DNA of 64,000 bases, from assembly GCA_947503275.1 (NCBI GenBank), contig CANNCZ010000001.1, forward strand, positions 186,001 through 250,000. The letters are read 5' to 3'. Below the pieces are notes generated by a model. It saw nothing but the letters and a program-made list of their open reading frames with translations. It did not search any database and was not told the DNA's origin. Both the position numbers and the translations under genes were made by a program. Below, piece by piece: positions 43,132 through 51,081 of this stretch. This stretch comes from an uncultured Erythrobacter sp. Its GTDB lineage: Bacteria; Pseudomonadota; Alphaproteobacteria; Sphingomonadales; Sphingomonadaceae. Every line of letters begins with the position of its first letter. Within the stretch, counting starts at the first letter, position 1.

Positions 43132-44129
43132 CCGAACAGCTCTTCCACCGCGCGGGTAATGCGCGCAGTTGATCCGGTTTCATCCAACACATCGCGCCGC
43201 AGCCGGTGCCGCAGCGCCGATGGCGCAACCGCGATCAAATGCTCGCGCCGGACGGACTTCGCGCCTTTCAGCGCCGCCAGTGCCCGCGCCGCGCGCATCA
43301 AAGTCAGCTCTCCGCGAAGGCCATCTGCGCCCACCGCCATGCACAAATGCGCAGCATCGGTGAGTACATCATCGCCGGTTTCGAGCTTAGCGAGCTTGGA
43401 CTTGCCGCGCGCAACTTGCTTGAGAATCTTGGCGTCTGCGCCTTCCCATTTTGCTGCGAAGGCTTGCGGATCGCGTTCGTTCGCTGCGACCAAACGCATG
43501 ATTTCGACGCGCGTTTCAATGTCTTGCGGCGTGCGCACTTCGACCGACAATCCGAACCGGTCGAGCAGTTGCGGACGCAATTCGCCTTCCTCGGGATTGC
43601 CGCTGCCGATCAGCACGAATTTTGCCGGATGCCTGACCGAGAGGCCCTCTCGCTCCACCACGTTCTCACCCGATGCGGCCACATCCAGCAATAGATCGAC
43701 CAAGTGGTCTTCGAGCAGATTGATTTCGTCGATGTAAAGAAACCCGCGATGGGCTTTCGCAAGCAGGCCTGGTTCGAAACTCTTTTCACCCGACCGCAAT
43801 GCGCGCTCTAGGTCGAGTGAGCCGACAACTCTGTCCTCTGTAGCGCCCAAAGGCAGGTCGACAAACGGCACCGCGCGTTTGCGCAAAGGGCCGCCGCCGC
43901 AGACATCGGGATAGCGCGCTGCATCTTCCTTAGAGCCACCGTAGGCGCAGTTCGCATGTGCCGTAATTGGCGGCAACAGCCCCGCGAGCGCGCGCGCAGC
44001 GGTACTTTTGCCTGTTCCTCTGTCGCCGAACACCATCACGCCACCCAATGACGGATCGACGGCGGCGATCAACAGCGCCTGTTTCATCTCGTCTTGCCCG
44101 ACGATGGCGGAAAATGGGAAACGTGCCAT
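43128..44129 (-). CDS. bchI: Magnesium chelatase ATPase subunit I
   Basis: 333 residues, AAA+ ATPase. N-terminus PFSAIVGQDEMKQALL, Walker A GDRGTGKSTAARAL (about residue 36), Walker B GFLYIDEINLLED (about 130), and the sensor region SGNPEEGELRPQLLDRFGL. It drives Mg insertion with BchD and BchH. First gene of bchIDO; the 78-base gap upstream contains no PpsR-type site that I can see. Confidence 0.95.
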   Translation of the reverse strand: MARFPFSAIVGQDEMKQALLIAAVDPSLGGVMVFGDRGTGKSTAARALAGLLPPITAHANCAYGGSKEDAARYPDVCGGGPLRKRAVPFVDLPLGATEDRVVGSLDLERALRSGEKSFEPGLLAKAHRGFLYIDEINLLEDHLVDLLLDVAASGENVVEREGLSVRHPAKFVLIGSGNPEEGELRPQLLDRFGLSVEVRTPQDIETRVEIMRLVAANERDPQAFAAKWEGADAKILKQVARGKSKLAKLETGDDVLTDAAHLCMAVGADGLRGELTLMRAARALAALKGAKSVRREHLIAVAPSALRHRLRRDVLDETGSTARITRAVEELFG

Positions 44130-44207
44130 AGGCTTAGTGTTGTGGACGTTTCAGTCGCGTTCGACAAGCATTTGAGACAGATGCACTGACAATTCTGCCT
44201 TACACCC

Positions 44208-45887
44208 TCATGCTTTGCCCAACCGATTGAGCAACAAGACCGGTAGCAGCCCAGCGGCCAACAGAATCAATGCGGGGATGGAGGCCTCGACCAACCGCTC
44301 ATCGCTGGCCAATCGGTATGCGCGTGTCGCCAGCGTCTCCAGATTGAAGGGGCGCAGGATCAATGTCGCGGGCAATTCGCGCACTGTGTCGATAAAGACC
44401 AAAGCAGCAGCGGCGGCGAGGCTCGGGCTGAGCAGCGGCACATAGATACGCGCCAGAACACGGGCAGGCTTTGCGCCAAGCGAGCGGGCGGCGGCATCGA
44501 GGGAAGGGGGGATTTTGGATAGCCCGCCATCAACCGAATTGAACGCCACGGTGAGGAACCGGACGGAGAGCGCATAGATCAAAATCGCGCTGGTCCCGGT
44601 GAGGATCAACCCGCCAGAATATCCAAAAGTGTCGCGTGCAAACCGGCTTAAACCGACATCCAAGGCTCCCAAGGGAGCGAGCAACCCGACCGCTAACAAT
44701 GCCCCTGGCAAAGCATATCCCAGCGTCGAAACCCGGATCGCGCCGGTCGCAATGCGCGAGGTTGAACGCGCCTTTGCAAAGCCCAACACAAGCGCCGCGA
44801 GCAGGCATGTGATCGCGGTCGCGAGACCCAGCCATGCACTACCGCGTGCATAGCTCCACAAATCACCGATGGCCGAGACGGCCGCATCGCTGATTGCCAT
44901 GCCGAGAAGGTGCAGTGCAGGGATCACAAAGCCCAGCAACACCGGCAATGCGCATGCGAGCATGGCCAGTGCCCGACCAAGCGGGGTTAACTGGATCAGA
45001 GGTTCGGACCCGGTGCGCTGGGACAGGCCGTCTTTGGAAGTGCTCCGCCCGGAGCGAGTCCGCGCCTCCCACACAATCAGGGCGATAACGAACAACAGCA
45101 TGACTGCCGCCAGTTTCAGCGCCGCTTGTTTGTCGCCCATCGACAGCCAGCTGCGGAAGATACCTGTGCTGAAAGTGGGAATGGCGAAATATTGCGCCAC
45201 CCCGAAATCCGCGAGCACCTCCATCAATACCAACGCCAATCCCCCGGCAATGGCGGGACGAGCGGCAGGCAAGGCGATGTGCCAGAATGCGGTCATTGGC
45301 GCTGCTCCCAAAGATCGCGCGGCGTTGAATTGCGCGAAGCTTTGAGCGGCAAAAGCGCCTCGGGCGATCAGGTAGACATAGGGGTAAAGAACGATGCCCA
45401 AAACGAAGGCACCACCGGGCAGCGATCGGATTTGGGGGAAGCTGTAATCGTCCACGCCCCATCCGGTGAGGCCGCGCAATGCGCTCTGCACAGGGCCGCT
45501 GAAATCGAGCAGGTCGGCATAGATATAGGCCGCGATGTAAGCGGGCACGGCAAGCGGTAGAACCAGCGCCCAGCTGAGCACCTTGCGTCCCGGAAACCGC
45601 GTCGCTGTCACCAACCAGGCGCAGCCCGTGCCCACAATTGCGGCAAGCGATCCGGCCATCACCATCAGCAACAAAGTGTTGCCTATATAATTGGCAAGCA
45701 CCGTGCGCGCGAGGTGGGCGATAGCCTCAAAACCGCCGCTAGGCGCGGTCACAAGGATCGCGGCAATCGGCAAGGTTGCGACAAAAGCGAGCAGCAATGC
45801 GCCGGTGGCCCAGCGGTCAGGCAAGCCATCAAGCGCTGACGCGGCAACACTTGCATGCGCGCCATTCGTTTGCGTAAGGCGGCTCAT
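44208..45887 (-). CDS. fbpB: Ferric iron ABC transporter permease (fused FbpB type)
   Basis: About 559 residues with twelve or so membrane helices: two tandem binding-protein-dependent permease domains in one chain, as in FbpB/SfuB. The two EAA loops are visible: AARSLGAAPMTAFWHIALPAARPAIAGG (about 210) and AARSLGAKPARVLARIYVPLLSPSLAAA (about 470). ATG at 45887 has GGGAG 5-6 bases upstream and is preferred to GTG at 45893. The gene diverges from its ATPase gene across about 40 bases, an uncommon split of one transporter over two transcripts. Confidence 0.88.
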   Translation of the reverse strand: MSRLTQTNGAHASVAASALDGLPDRWATGALLLAFVATLPIAAILVTAPSGGFEAIAHLARTVLANYIGNTLLLMVMAGSLAAIVGTGCAWLVTATRFPGRKVLSWALVLPLAVPAYIAAYIYADLLDFSGPVQSALRGLTGWGVDDYSFPQIRSLPGGAFVLGIVLYPYVYLIARGAFAAQSFAQFNAARSLGAAPMTAFWHIALPAARPAIAGGLALVLMEVLADFGVAQYFAIPTFSTGIFRSWLSMGDKQAALKLAAVMLLFVIALIVWEARTRSGRSTSKDGLSQRTGSEPLIQLTPLGRALAMLACALPVLLGFVIPALHLLGMAISDAAVSAIGDLWSYARGSAWLGLATAITCLLAALVLGFAKARSTSRIATGAIRVSTLGYALPGALLAVGLLAPLGALDVGLSRFARDTFGYSGGLILTGTSAILIYALSVRFLTVAFNSVDGGLSKIPPSLDAAARSLGAKPARVLARIYVPLLSPSLAAAAALVFIDTVRELPATLILRPFNLETLATRAYRLASDERLVEASIPALILLAAGLLPVLLLNRLGKA

Positions 45888-45925
45888 CGGCACTCCCGCC
45901 GAAGTGCTGCGCGCAGGACAATGAT

Positions 45926-46945
45926 GTGAGCCTCGAATTTCGTCATATTGCCCATGCTTATGGAGAGGTGGCGGCGCTGGATGATATTGCCTTCACTGCG
46001 CCAACCGGTGAGATTACGTGCCTGCTTGGATCGTCAGGTTGTGGGAAGTCAACCTTGCTGAACTTAGCCGCCGGACTTTTACCGGTGCAACAAGGTAGCA
46101 TCTGGGTCGATGGTGAGATGATGGCTGAAGCCGGGGTGAACCCGCCGCCTGAAGCGCGCTCGGTGGGATTGGTTTTTCAGGATGGCGCGCTGTTTCCGCA
46201 TATGAGCATCGCGGCCAATGTCGGTTTCGGTCTTGCTCCGAATGAGCGGGGATTGGTTGGCGGATGGCTGGATCAGGTTGGGCTTTCCGGGCTGGGAGAG
46301 CGTTATCCGCATGAGCTTTCCGGTGGCCAGCAACAGCGCGCTGCTCTTGCCCGTGCGATGGCACCGGGACCGGGTGTGTTGTTGATGGATGAACCCTTCG
46401 CCAGCGTCGATATCGTCCTGCGCCGCCGGCTGCGCCGCGATTGCCGGATGCTCCTGCGCGAACGCGGGAGCACCACGGTGCTGGTCACGCATGATCCCGA
46501 AGAGGCCCTGGACATTGGCGATCGGATCGCGGTGATGGAGGCGGGTCGGATCGTGCAATTCGGGACTCCAGAGGATCTCCATGAGCGCCCGGTTGCGGCC
46601 TCTGTCGGCGCGATATTTGGCGGCGCGCAGGTCGTTCGAGGCACCCGTGAAGGCGATGGTTTGCGAACGGCGTTTGGCCTTTGGCCTGCCACGTCCTTGG
46701 CTGATGATGCGCCGGATACGGGTGATCTCGACCTGTTAATCTACGCCGAGCAGGTCGCCTGTGTGCCCGACCCAGAGGGGCTGAGCGTGCGCGACGTGCA
46801 TTCGATTGGCAGTGTGACGCGGGTCTTGCTCGTCAATAATGCGGGCGAGGAGATAACGGCGCAAACCACAGTGACGGTGGATCGGGGCGCGCGCTATGCT
46901 CCGGTGCCGCAATCGGGAAGCGCCCGGGCCTTTGCCCGAACGTAA
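45926..46945 (+). CDS. fbpC: Ferric iron ABC transporter ATP-binding protein
   Basis: 339 residues. Walker A GSSGCGKST (35-43), Q-loop GLVFQDGALFPHM, signature LSGGQQQRAALARA, Walker B VLLMDEPFASVD, switch histidine in VTHDPEEALD. A C-terminal TOBE-like domain (residues about 240-335) is typical of FbpC/AfuC. The start is GTG at 45926. The solute-binding lipoprotein gene follows after 86 bases. Confidence 0.88.
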   Translation: MSLEFRHIAHAYGEVAALDDIAFTAPTGEITCLLGSSGCGKSTLLNLAAGLLPVQQGSIWVDGEMMAEAGVNPPPEARSVGLVFQDGALFPHMSIAANVGFGLAPNERGLVGGWLDQVGLSGLGERYPHELSGGQQQRAALARAMAPGPGVLLMDEPFASVDIVLRRRLRRDCRMLLRERGSTTVLVTHDPEEALDIGDRIAVMEAGRIVQFGTPEDLHERPVAASVGAIFGGAQVVRGTREGDGLRTAFGLWPATSLADDAPDTGDLDLLIYAEQVACVPDPEGLSVRDVHSIGSVTRVLLVNNAGEEITAQTTVTVDRGARYAPVPQSGSARAFART

Positions 46946-46993
46946 GAAGCGCGCTTTTGTGCGCAAGTAAGGCTTGCAATTGTAAACCCACTA

Positions 46994-47010
46994 TTGCAAC
47001 GCATTCGCAA
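46994..47010 (+). promoter_or_regulatory. Possible Fur-type operator before fbpA
   Basis: TTGCAACGCATTCGCAA is a dyad (TTGC-N9-GCAA) close in form to alphaproteobacterial Fur boxes of the TGC-N9-GCA type. It lies 21 bases before the fbpA start. Iron control would fit the transporter. Recognition is by eye only. Confidence 0.4.
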
Positions 47011-47031
47011 CAACATTTAGAAGGTATCCCA

Positions 47032-48090
47032 ATGAAGCGAATGATCCTCGCCGCTGCCCTGTCTTTAGGCGCACTGGCTGCAACAGCATGCTCACCGGCT
47101 GACGAAGCTGGGACCGATGGGGCGACCGACAACGGCGGAGCGGGCGAGGTGAACATTTACTCCTCCCGCCACTACGATACGGACCTCGCTCTGTATGAAG
47201 ACTTCACCGAGCAAACCGGCATCACCGTCAACCGGATCGAGGCCGATGCGGATGCTCTGATCGAGCGGATCGCCAGCGAAGGTGAGTTCTCTCCAGCTGA
47301 CCTGCTCATCACCGTCGATGCAGGCCGTTTGTGGCGCGCAGAGGAAGCGGGCATTTTGTCTGCTGTTACCTCCGACACACTCACCGAACGCCTGCCCGAA
47401 CATTTGCGACACCCGGACGGATTGTGGTTCGGTCTGTCCACCCGCGCACGGGTCATTATCTACAATAAAGGCCAAGGCGCACCCGCTGGGCTAGAGAACT
47501 ACGCGGATCTCGCAGACCCCGCCTATCGCGGCGACATTTGCATCCGGTCATCCTCAAACATTTACAACATCTCTCTGCTTTCCAGCATTATCGCGCATAA
47601 CGGCGCAGAGGCAGCAGAGGATTGGGCCGAAGGCGTCGTCGCGAATTTCTCCCGCGATCCGCAAGGCAATGACACCGCGCAAATCGAAAGCGTTGCAGCG
47701 GGCGAGTGCCGCATTGCAGTGGTCAATTCCTACTACCTCGCCCGCTTCGCAGGGGGTGACGACGAGCAAAAGGCACTCTTTGACAAGCTCGGCGTGATCT
47801 TCCCCGATCAGACAGGAAACGGAACCCACATCAATATCAGCGGCGCTGGCGTCACCATCAACGCGCCCAATCGCGAGAATGCCGTCGCCTTCCTCGAATA
47901 TCTGACCTCGGAAAGCGCGCAGCGTTATTTCGCCGATGGCAACAATGAATATCCTGCGGTCAGCGGTTTAGAGGCAAACTCAGCCGTTGAGCAATTGGGT
48001 GACTTCACAGCCGATACTTTGAACGCCGCCGAAATTGGTCGCAATCAACGCCAAGCGGTGGAAGTATTCGACCGCGCCGGTTGGAATTGA
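47032..48090 (+). CDS. fbpA: Ferric iron-binding lipoprotein of the ABC transporter
   Basis: 352 residues. The signal peptide has lipobox ATAC (Cys20). After a Gly/Asp-rich linker comes a type II periplasmic-binding fold: VNIYSSRHYDTDLALYEDFTEQTGI near residue 40, and the Fe-ligating tyrosine pair in VVNSYYLARF near 235, as in FbpA/FutA. A lipid anchor instead of a free periplasmic form is unusual for the classical FbpA but known in other bacteria. ATG at 47032 has AAGG upstream and begins the signal peptide; the frame's upstream extension does not look coding. Confidence 0.9.
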   Translation: MKRMILAAALSLGALAATACSPADEAGTDGATDNGGAGEVNIYSSRHYDTDLALYEDFTEQTGITVNRIEADADALIERIASEGEFSPADLLITVDAGRLWRAEEAGILSAVTSDTLTERLPEHLRHPDGLWFGLSTRARVIIYNKGQGAPAGLENYADLADPAYRGDICIRSSSNIYNISLLSSIIAHNGAEAAEDWAEGVVANFSRDPQGNDTAQIESVAAGECRIAVVNSYYLARFAGGDDEQKALFDKLGVIFPDQTGNGTHINISGAGVTINAPNRENAVAFLEYLTSESAQRYFADGNNEYPAVSGLEANSAVEQLGDFTADTLNAAEIGRNQRQAVEVFDRAGWN

Positions 48091-48208
48091 GCGTGTTGGG
48101 GTGGAGCGTGGTCAAAGTCGCGCTTTCACCCCTTATCACTAATCTAGCTTGAAGCGCAGCTGCGGAACGTCCATTTGCGCCTCCAATCACCAATCCGAGG
48201 CCAGAGTT

Positions 48209-49039
48209 TTGACTGACACCGCAACCGCAACTGCCATCCCCCCACGCGACGCTTTTGCCGAAAGCAAAGCGATCACGGTTGAGACGATAACCAGCGTCCA
48301 GCAATGGAACGATGACCTGTTCAGCCTCAAAATGACGCGTCCGGCAAGCTTCCGCTTCCGCTCTGGTGAGTTCATTATGATCGGCCTGCCGAAGGAGGAC
48401 GGTAAACCCCTGTTACGCGCCTATTCCATGGCCTCGCCTAGCTATGATGAAGAGCTCGAGTTTCTGTCGATCATTGTCCAAGACGGCCCGCTGACATCGC
48501 GGCTGCAACATATCAAAGCGGGCGACCCGATTTACCTTGGTAAGAAACCAACGGGCACCCTAGTTACCGATGCGCTGTTGCCTGGAAAGCGGCTGATTAT
48601 GCTGTCCACCGGCACTGGCCTTGCGCCCTTTATGAGCCTCGTCCGCGATCCGGAAGTTTACGGCATGTTTGACGAGGTTATCGTTGTGCATTCGGTGCGC
48701 CGGGTCAAAGACCTAGCCTATCGCGATCTGCTCGAGAGTAAGTTGGAAGGCGATCCGCTGCTCGAAGACGAAGACCGCGCGCGCATGATCTATGTGCCCA
48801 CCGTTACCCGCGAAGACTTCCACACGACTGACCGTATTCAGGTGCTGATCGACGATGGTCGCCTGTTTAAGGATAGTACGGGACCAAATCACCTCGATCC
48901 TGAAACAGACCGCATAATGATGTGCGGCAGCATGGCGATGATCAAAGACCACGCCGCTGATCTGGAGGCGCGCGGGTTTGAAGAGGGCGCGAATAACAAG
49001 CCGGGGCAGTTCGTGATCGAACGCGCCTTTGTCGGCTAA
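48209..49039 (+). CDS. fpr: Ferredoxin-NADP+ reductase
   Basis: About 276 residues. FAD-binding RAYSMASPSYDEELEF, NADP-binding STGTGLAPFMSLVRDP, and the C-terminal GQFVIERAFVG typical of short bacterial FNRs. It exchanges electrons between NADPH and ferredoxin/flavodoxin, in iron-sulphur repair, or to supply the Fe-S reductases BchL/BchX (inference). The start is uncertain: TTG at 48209 has GAGG about 10 bases upstream; ATG at 48149 is in frame. It lies 118 bases after fbpA. Confidence 0.9.
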   Translation: MTDTATATAIPPRDAFAESKAITVETITSVQQWNDDLFSLKMTRPASFRFRSGEFIMIGLPKEDGKPLLRAYSMASPSYDEELEFLSIIVQDGPLTSRLQHIKAGDPIYLGKKPTGTLVTDALLPGKRLIMLSTGTGLAPFMSLVRDPEVYGMFDEVIVVHSVRRVKDLAYRDLLESKLEGDPLLEDEDRARMIYVPTVTREDFHTTDRIQVLIDDGRLFKDSTGPNHLDPETDRIMMCGSMAMIKDHAADLEARGFEEGANNKPGQFVIERAFVG

Positions 49040-49058
49040 AAACCAGGAAAAATTCGCT

Positions 49059-49799
49059 ATGCATGACCCCATCGATTTCACCGGCAAGCGCGTTGTGGTT
49101 ATTGGCGGATCGAGCGGTATCGGTAACGGCATTGCACAAGGGTTCCGGGCACGCGGTGCCGCCGTCATCGTGACGGGCACACGGCCCGATGCAGGCGATT
49201 ATCTTGAGGCTGAGGACAGCGATTTCACGGGGCTGACCTACGTTCATCTCAATGTGACAGACCGGGCAGCCGCAGATGCGCTGGCGGCCGAAATTGGTCC
49301 TGTCGATGTGTTGGTCCAAAGCCAAGGTATTGTGCGTTACAAGCGGCAGGAATTTGCTCGCGAAGGCTGGGACGCGGTGGTCGATGTCAATCTCAACTCA
49401 GTGATGGATTGCGCGCGCGCTTTTCATGCCGGACTGGCTGAGCGTGGCGGCACGATGAGCGTTGTATCCTCCGTCGCAGCGTTCAAATCGACAATGGGAA
49501 CGCCTGCCTATGCTGCATCCAAAGCGGGCGCGGCGAGCCTTGTTAAGAGCCTCGGCGAGGCATGGGCGCGCGACGGCATCCGTGTAAACGGCATCGCGCC
49601 CGGTCTGGTCCCGACGAAGCTGACAGCAGTGACCACCGATCATCCTGAGCGGCTGGAGGCGACTTTGCGCGCGATCCCGATGCGCCGTGTCGGCACGCCA
49701 GAGGATATGGCAGGCGCGGCGCTGTTTCTCGCGTCGTCATTGTCTGCCTATATGACCGGGCAAACGCTGGTGGTGGATGGGGGTTTGACGCTTTCCTGA
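49059..49799 (+). CDS. Short-chain dehydrogenase/reductase
   Basis: 246 residues, classical SDR: cofactor motif VIGGSSGIGNGIAQGF (about 16), an aspartate/arginine-type second strand (GTRPDAGD), catalytic Ser in VVSSVAAF and YAASK near 146-150, and the C-terminal GMAGAALFLASSLSAYMTGQTLVVDGG (here EDMAGAALFL). Substrate unknown. ATG at 49059 has AGGAAA about 10 bases upstream and starts 19 bases after the fpr stop, so the two genes are probably cotranscribed. Confidence 0.88.
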   Translation: MHDPIDFTGKRVVVIGGSSGIGNGIAQGFRARGAAVIVTGTRPDAGDYLEAEDSDFTGLTYVHLNVTDRAAADALAAEIGPVDVLVQSQGIVRYKRQEFAREGWDAVVDVNLNSVMDCARAFHAGLAERGGTMSVVSSVAAFKSTMGTPAYAASKAGAASLVKSLGEAWARDGIRVNGIAPGLVPTKLTAVTTDHPERLEATLRAIPMRRVGTPEDMAGAALFLASSLSAYMTGQTLVVDGGLTLS

Positions 49800-49887
49800 C
49801 GGCAAGACCGCATTTCTACACGCGGTGCATCTGCGATTGGCTGGATCTGGCCAAATTCGCCACAAAACGCGTTTAAAGTTGGAAGAA

Positions 49888-49957
49888 TGTCACCCATGCC
49901 ATTTTTTGTTCAACCAGTTGTCAACAATGGGAAACATCGCGGAAAAATTGGGTGACA
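49888..49957. repeat. Inverted 9-bp repeat in the spacer before the aldo/keto reductase gene
   Basis: TGTCACCCA (49888-49896) and TGGGTGACA (49949-49957) are exact inverted copies 52 bases apart, within the AT-rich 255-base spacer. Between them lies a second dyad, TTGTT...AACAA. The arrangement suggests paired operator sites or a long-loop RNA structure; no regulator gene adjoins. Confidence 0.4.
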
Positions 49958-50054
49958 TATAGCACAACATGTCATGCGAACCCTACAATTCTCGAACAGC
50001 GGTCGCGGCATCTGTTAGGGCGTTGGTGAGATTAAAAGCGCGTTGGAGATTACA

Positions 50055-51074
50055 ATGAAGTTCACCCGCCTTGGCAATTCCGGCCTTTCCGTCTCACAGC
50101 TTTGCCTTGGCTGCATGAGCTTTGGCGACACGACTAAGGGCTGGCATGGCGACTGGTTGTTGGGTGAAGGTGAGAGCCGACCGTTCTTTCGCCAAGCGCT
50201 GGAGGCCGGGATCAATTTCTTTGATACCGCCAATGGATATTCGGGCGGCACATCCGAAGAGATCACGGGCAAGCTGCTGAACGAGATGGCGAGCCGGGAT
50301 GAGGTGGTGGTGGCTACCAAAGCCTTCATCCCATGGCGCAATGCCCCGAACACCGGCGGGCTGTCGCGTAAGAGTCTGATGCAAGCGGTCGATGACAGTC
50401 TCACCCGTTTGAACATGGACTATATCGACCTGTTTCAGATCCACCGCTGGGACGATGCGACACCTATCGAAGAAACCATGGAGGCGCTTCACGACATCGT
50501 GAAGGCGGGCAAAGCGCGCTATATCGGCGCGTCGTCTATGTATGCGTGGCAGTTTGCCAAGGCTCAGGAAACCGCACGCGCCAATGCCTGGACCCGGTTC
50601 ATATCCATGCAGAACCAACTTAACTTGCTTTATCGTGAAGAAGAGCGCGAGATGCTGCCCCTATGCGCCGATGAAGGGGTTGGGGTGATCCCTTGGAGCC
50701 CGCTTGCACGCGGACGCTTGGCACGGCCTCTGGGTGAGGAGACGGTGCGGTCAAAGACCGATGGCGTGGGTAAAATGCTTTACAAAGATAGCGATGATAC
50801 CGACGCAGCGGTGATCGGCGCGCTCGAAGAGGTAGCGAAGGCGCGCGGTGCGCAGATGGCGAGCGTTGCGCTGTCATGGCACTATACCAAGCCAGCGGTC
50901 GCGGCGCCCATCATCGGCGCGACCAAACCGCACCATATCGATGCGGCAGTGGCCGCGCTCGACATAGAGTTGACCGCGCAAGAGGTCACAGCGCTCGAAG
51001 AGCCGTATCGCCCGAAATGGCCCACCGGTTTAGGCATGGCGACGCCAGCGATGGACCAAGTAACGGTGCGATAG
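50055..51074 (+). CDS. Aldo/keto reductase
   Basis: 339 residues, (beta/alpha)8 NADPH-dependent oxidoreductase. The catalytic tetrad is visible: Asp and Tyr in FFDTANGYSGG, Lys in VVVATKAF, His in IDLFQIHRWD. The C-terminal cofactor segment is APIIGATKPHHIDAAVAAL. Closest in pattern to the AKR family of YajO/general stress type. ATG at 50055 has TTGGAG upstream and is preferred to the TTG at 50043. It ends 7 bases from the convergent receptor gene. Confidence 0.88.
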   Translation: MKFTRLGNSGLSVSQLCLGCMSFGDTTKGWHGDWLLGEGESRPFFRQALEAGINFFDTANGYSGGTSEEITGKLLNEMASRDEVVVATKAFIPWRNAPNTGGLSRKSLMQAVDDSLTRLNMDYIDLFQIHRWDDATPIEETMEALHDIVKAGKARYIGASSMYAWQFAKAQETARANAWTRFISMQNQLNLLYREEEREMLPLCADEGVGVIPWSPLARGRLARPLGEETVRSKTDGVGKMLYKDSDDTDAAVIGALEEVAKARGAQMASVALSWHYTKPAVAAPIIGATKPHHIDAAVAALDIELTAQEVTALEEPYRPKWPTGLGMATPAMDQVTVR

Positions 51075-51081
51075 AAGTGAC

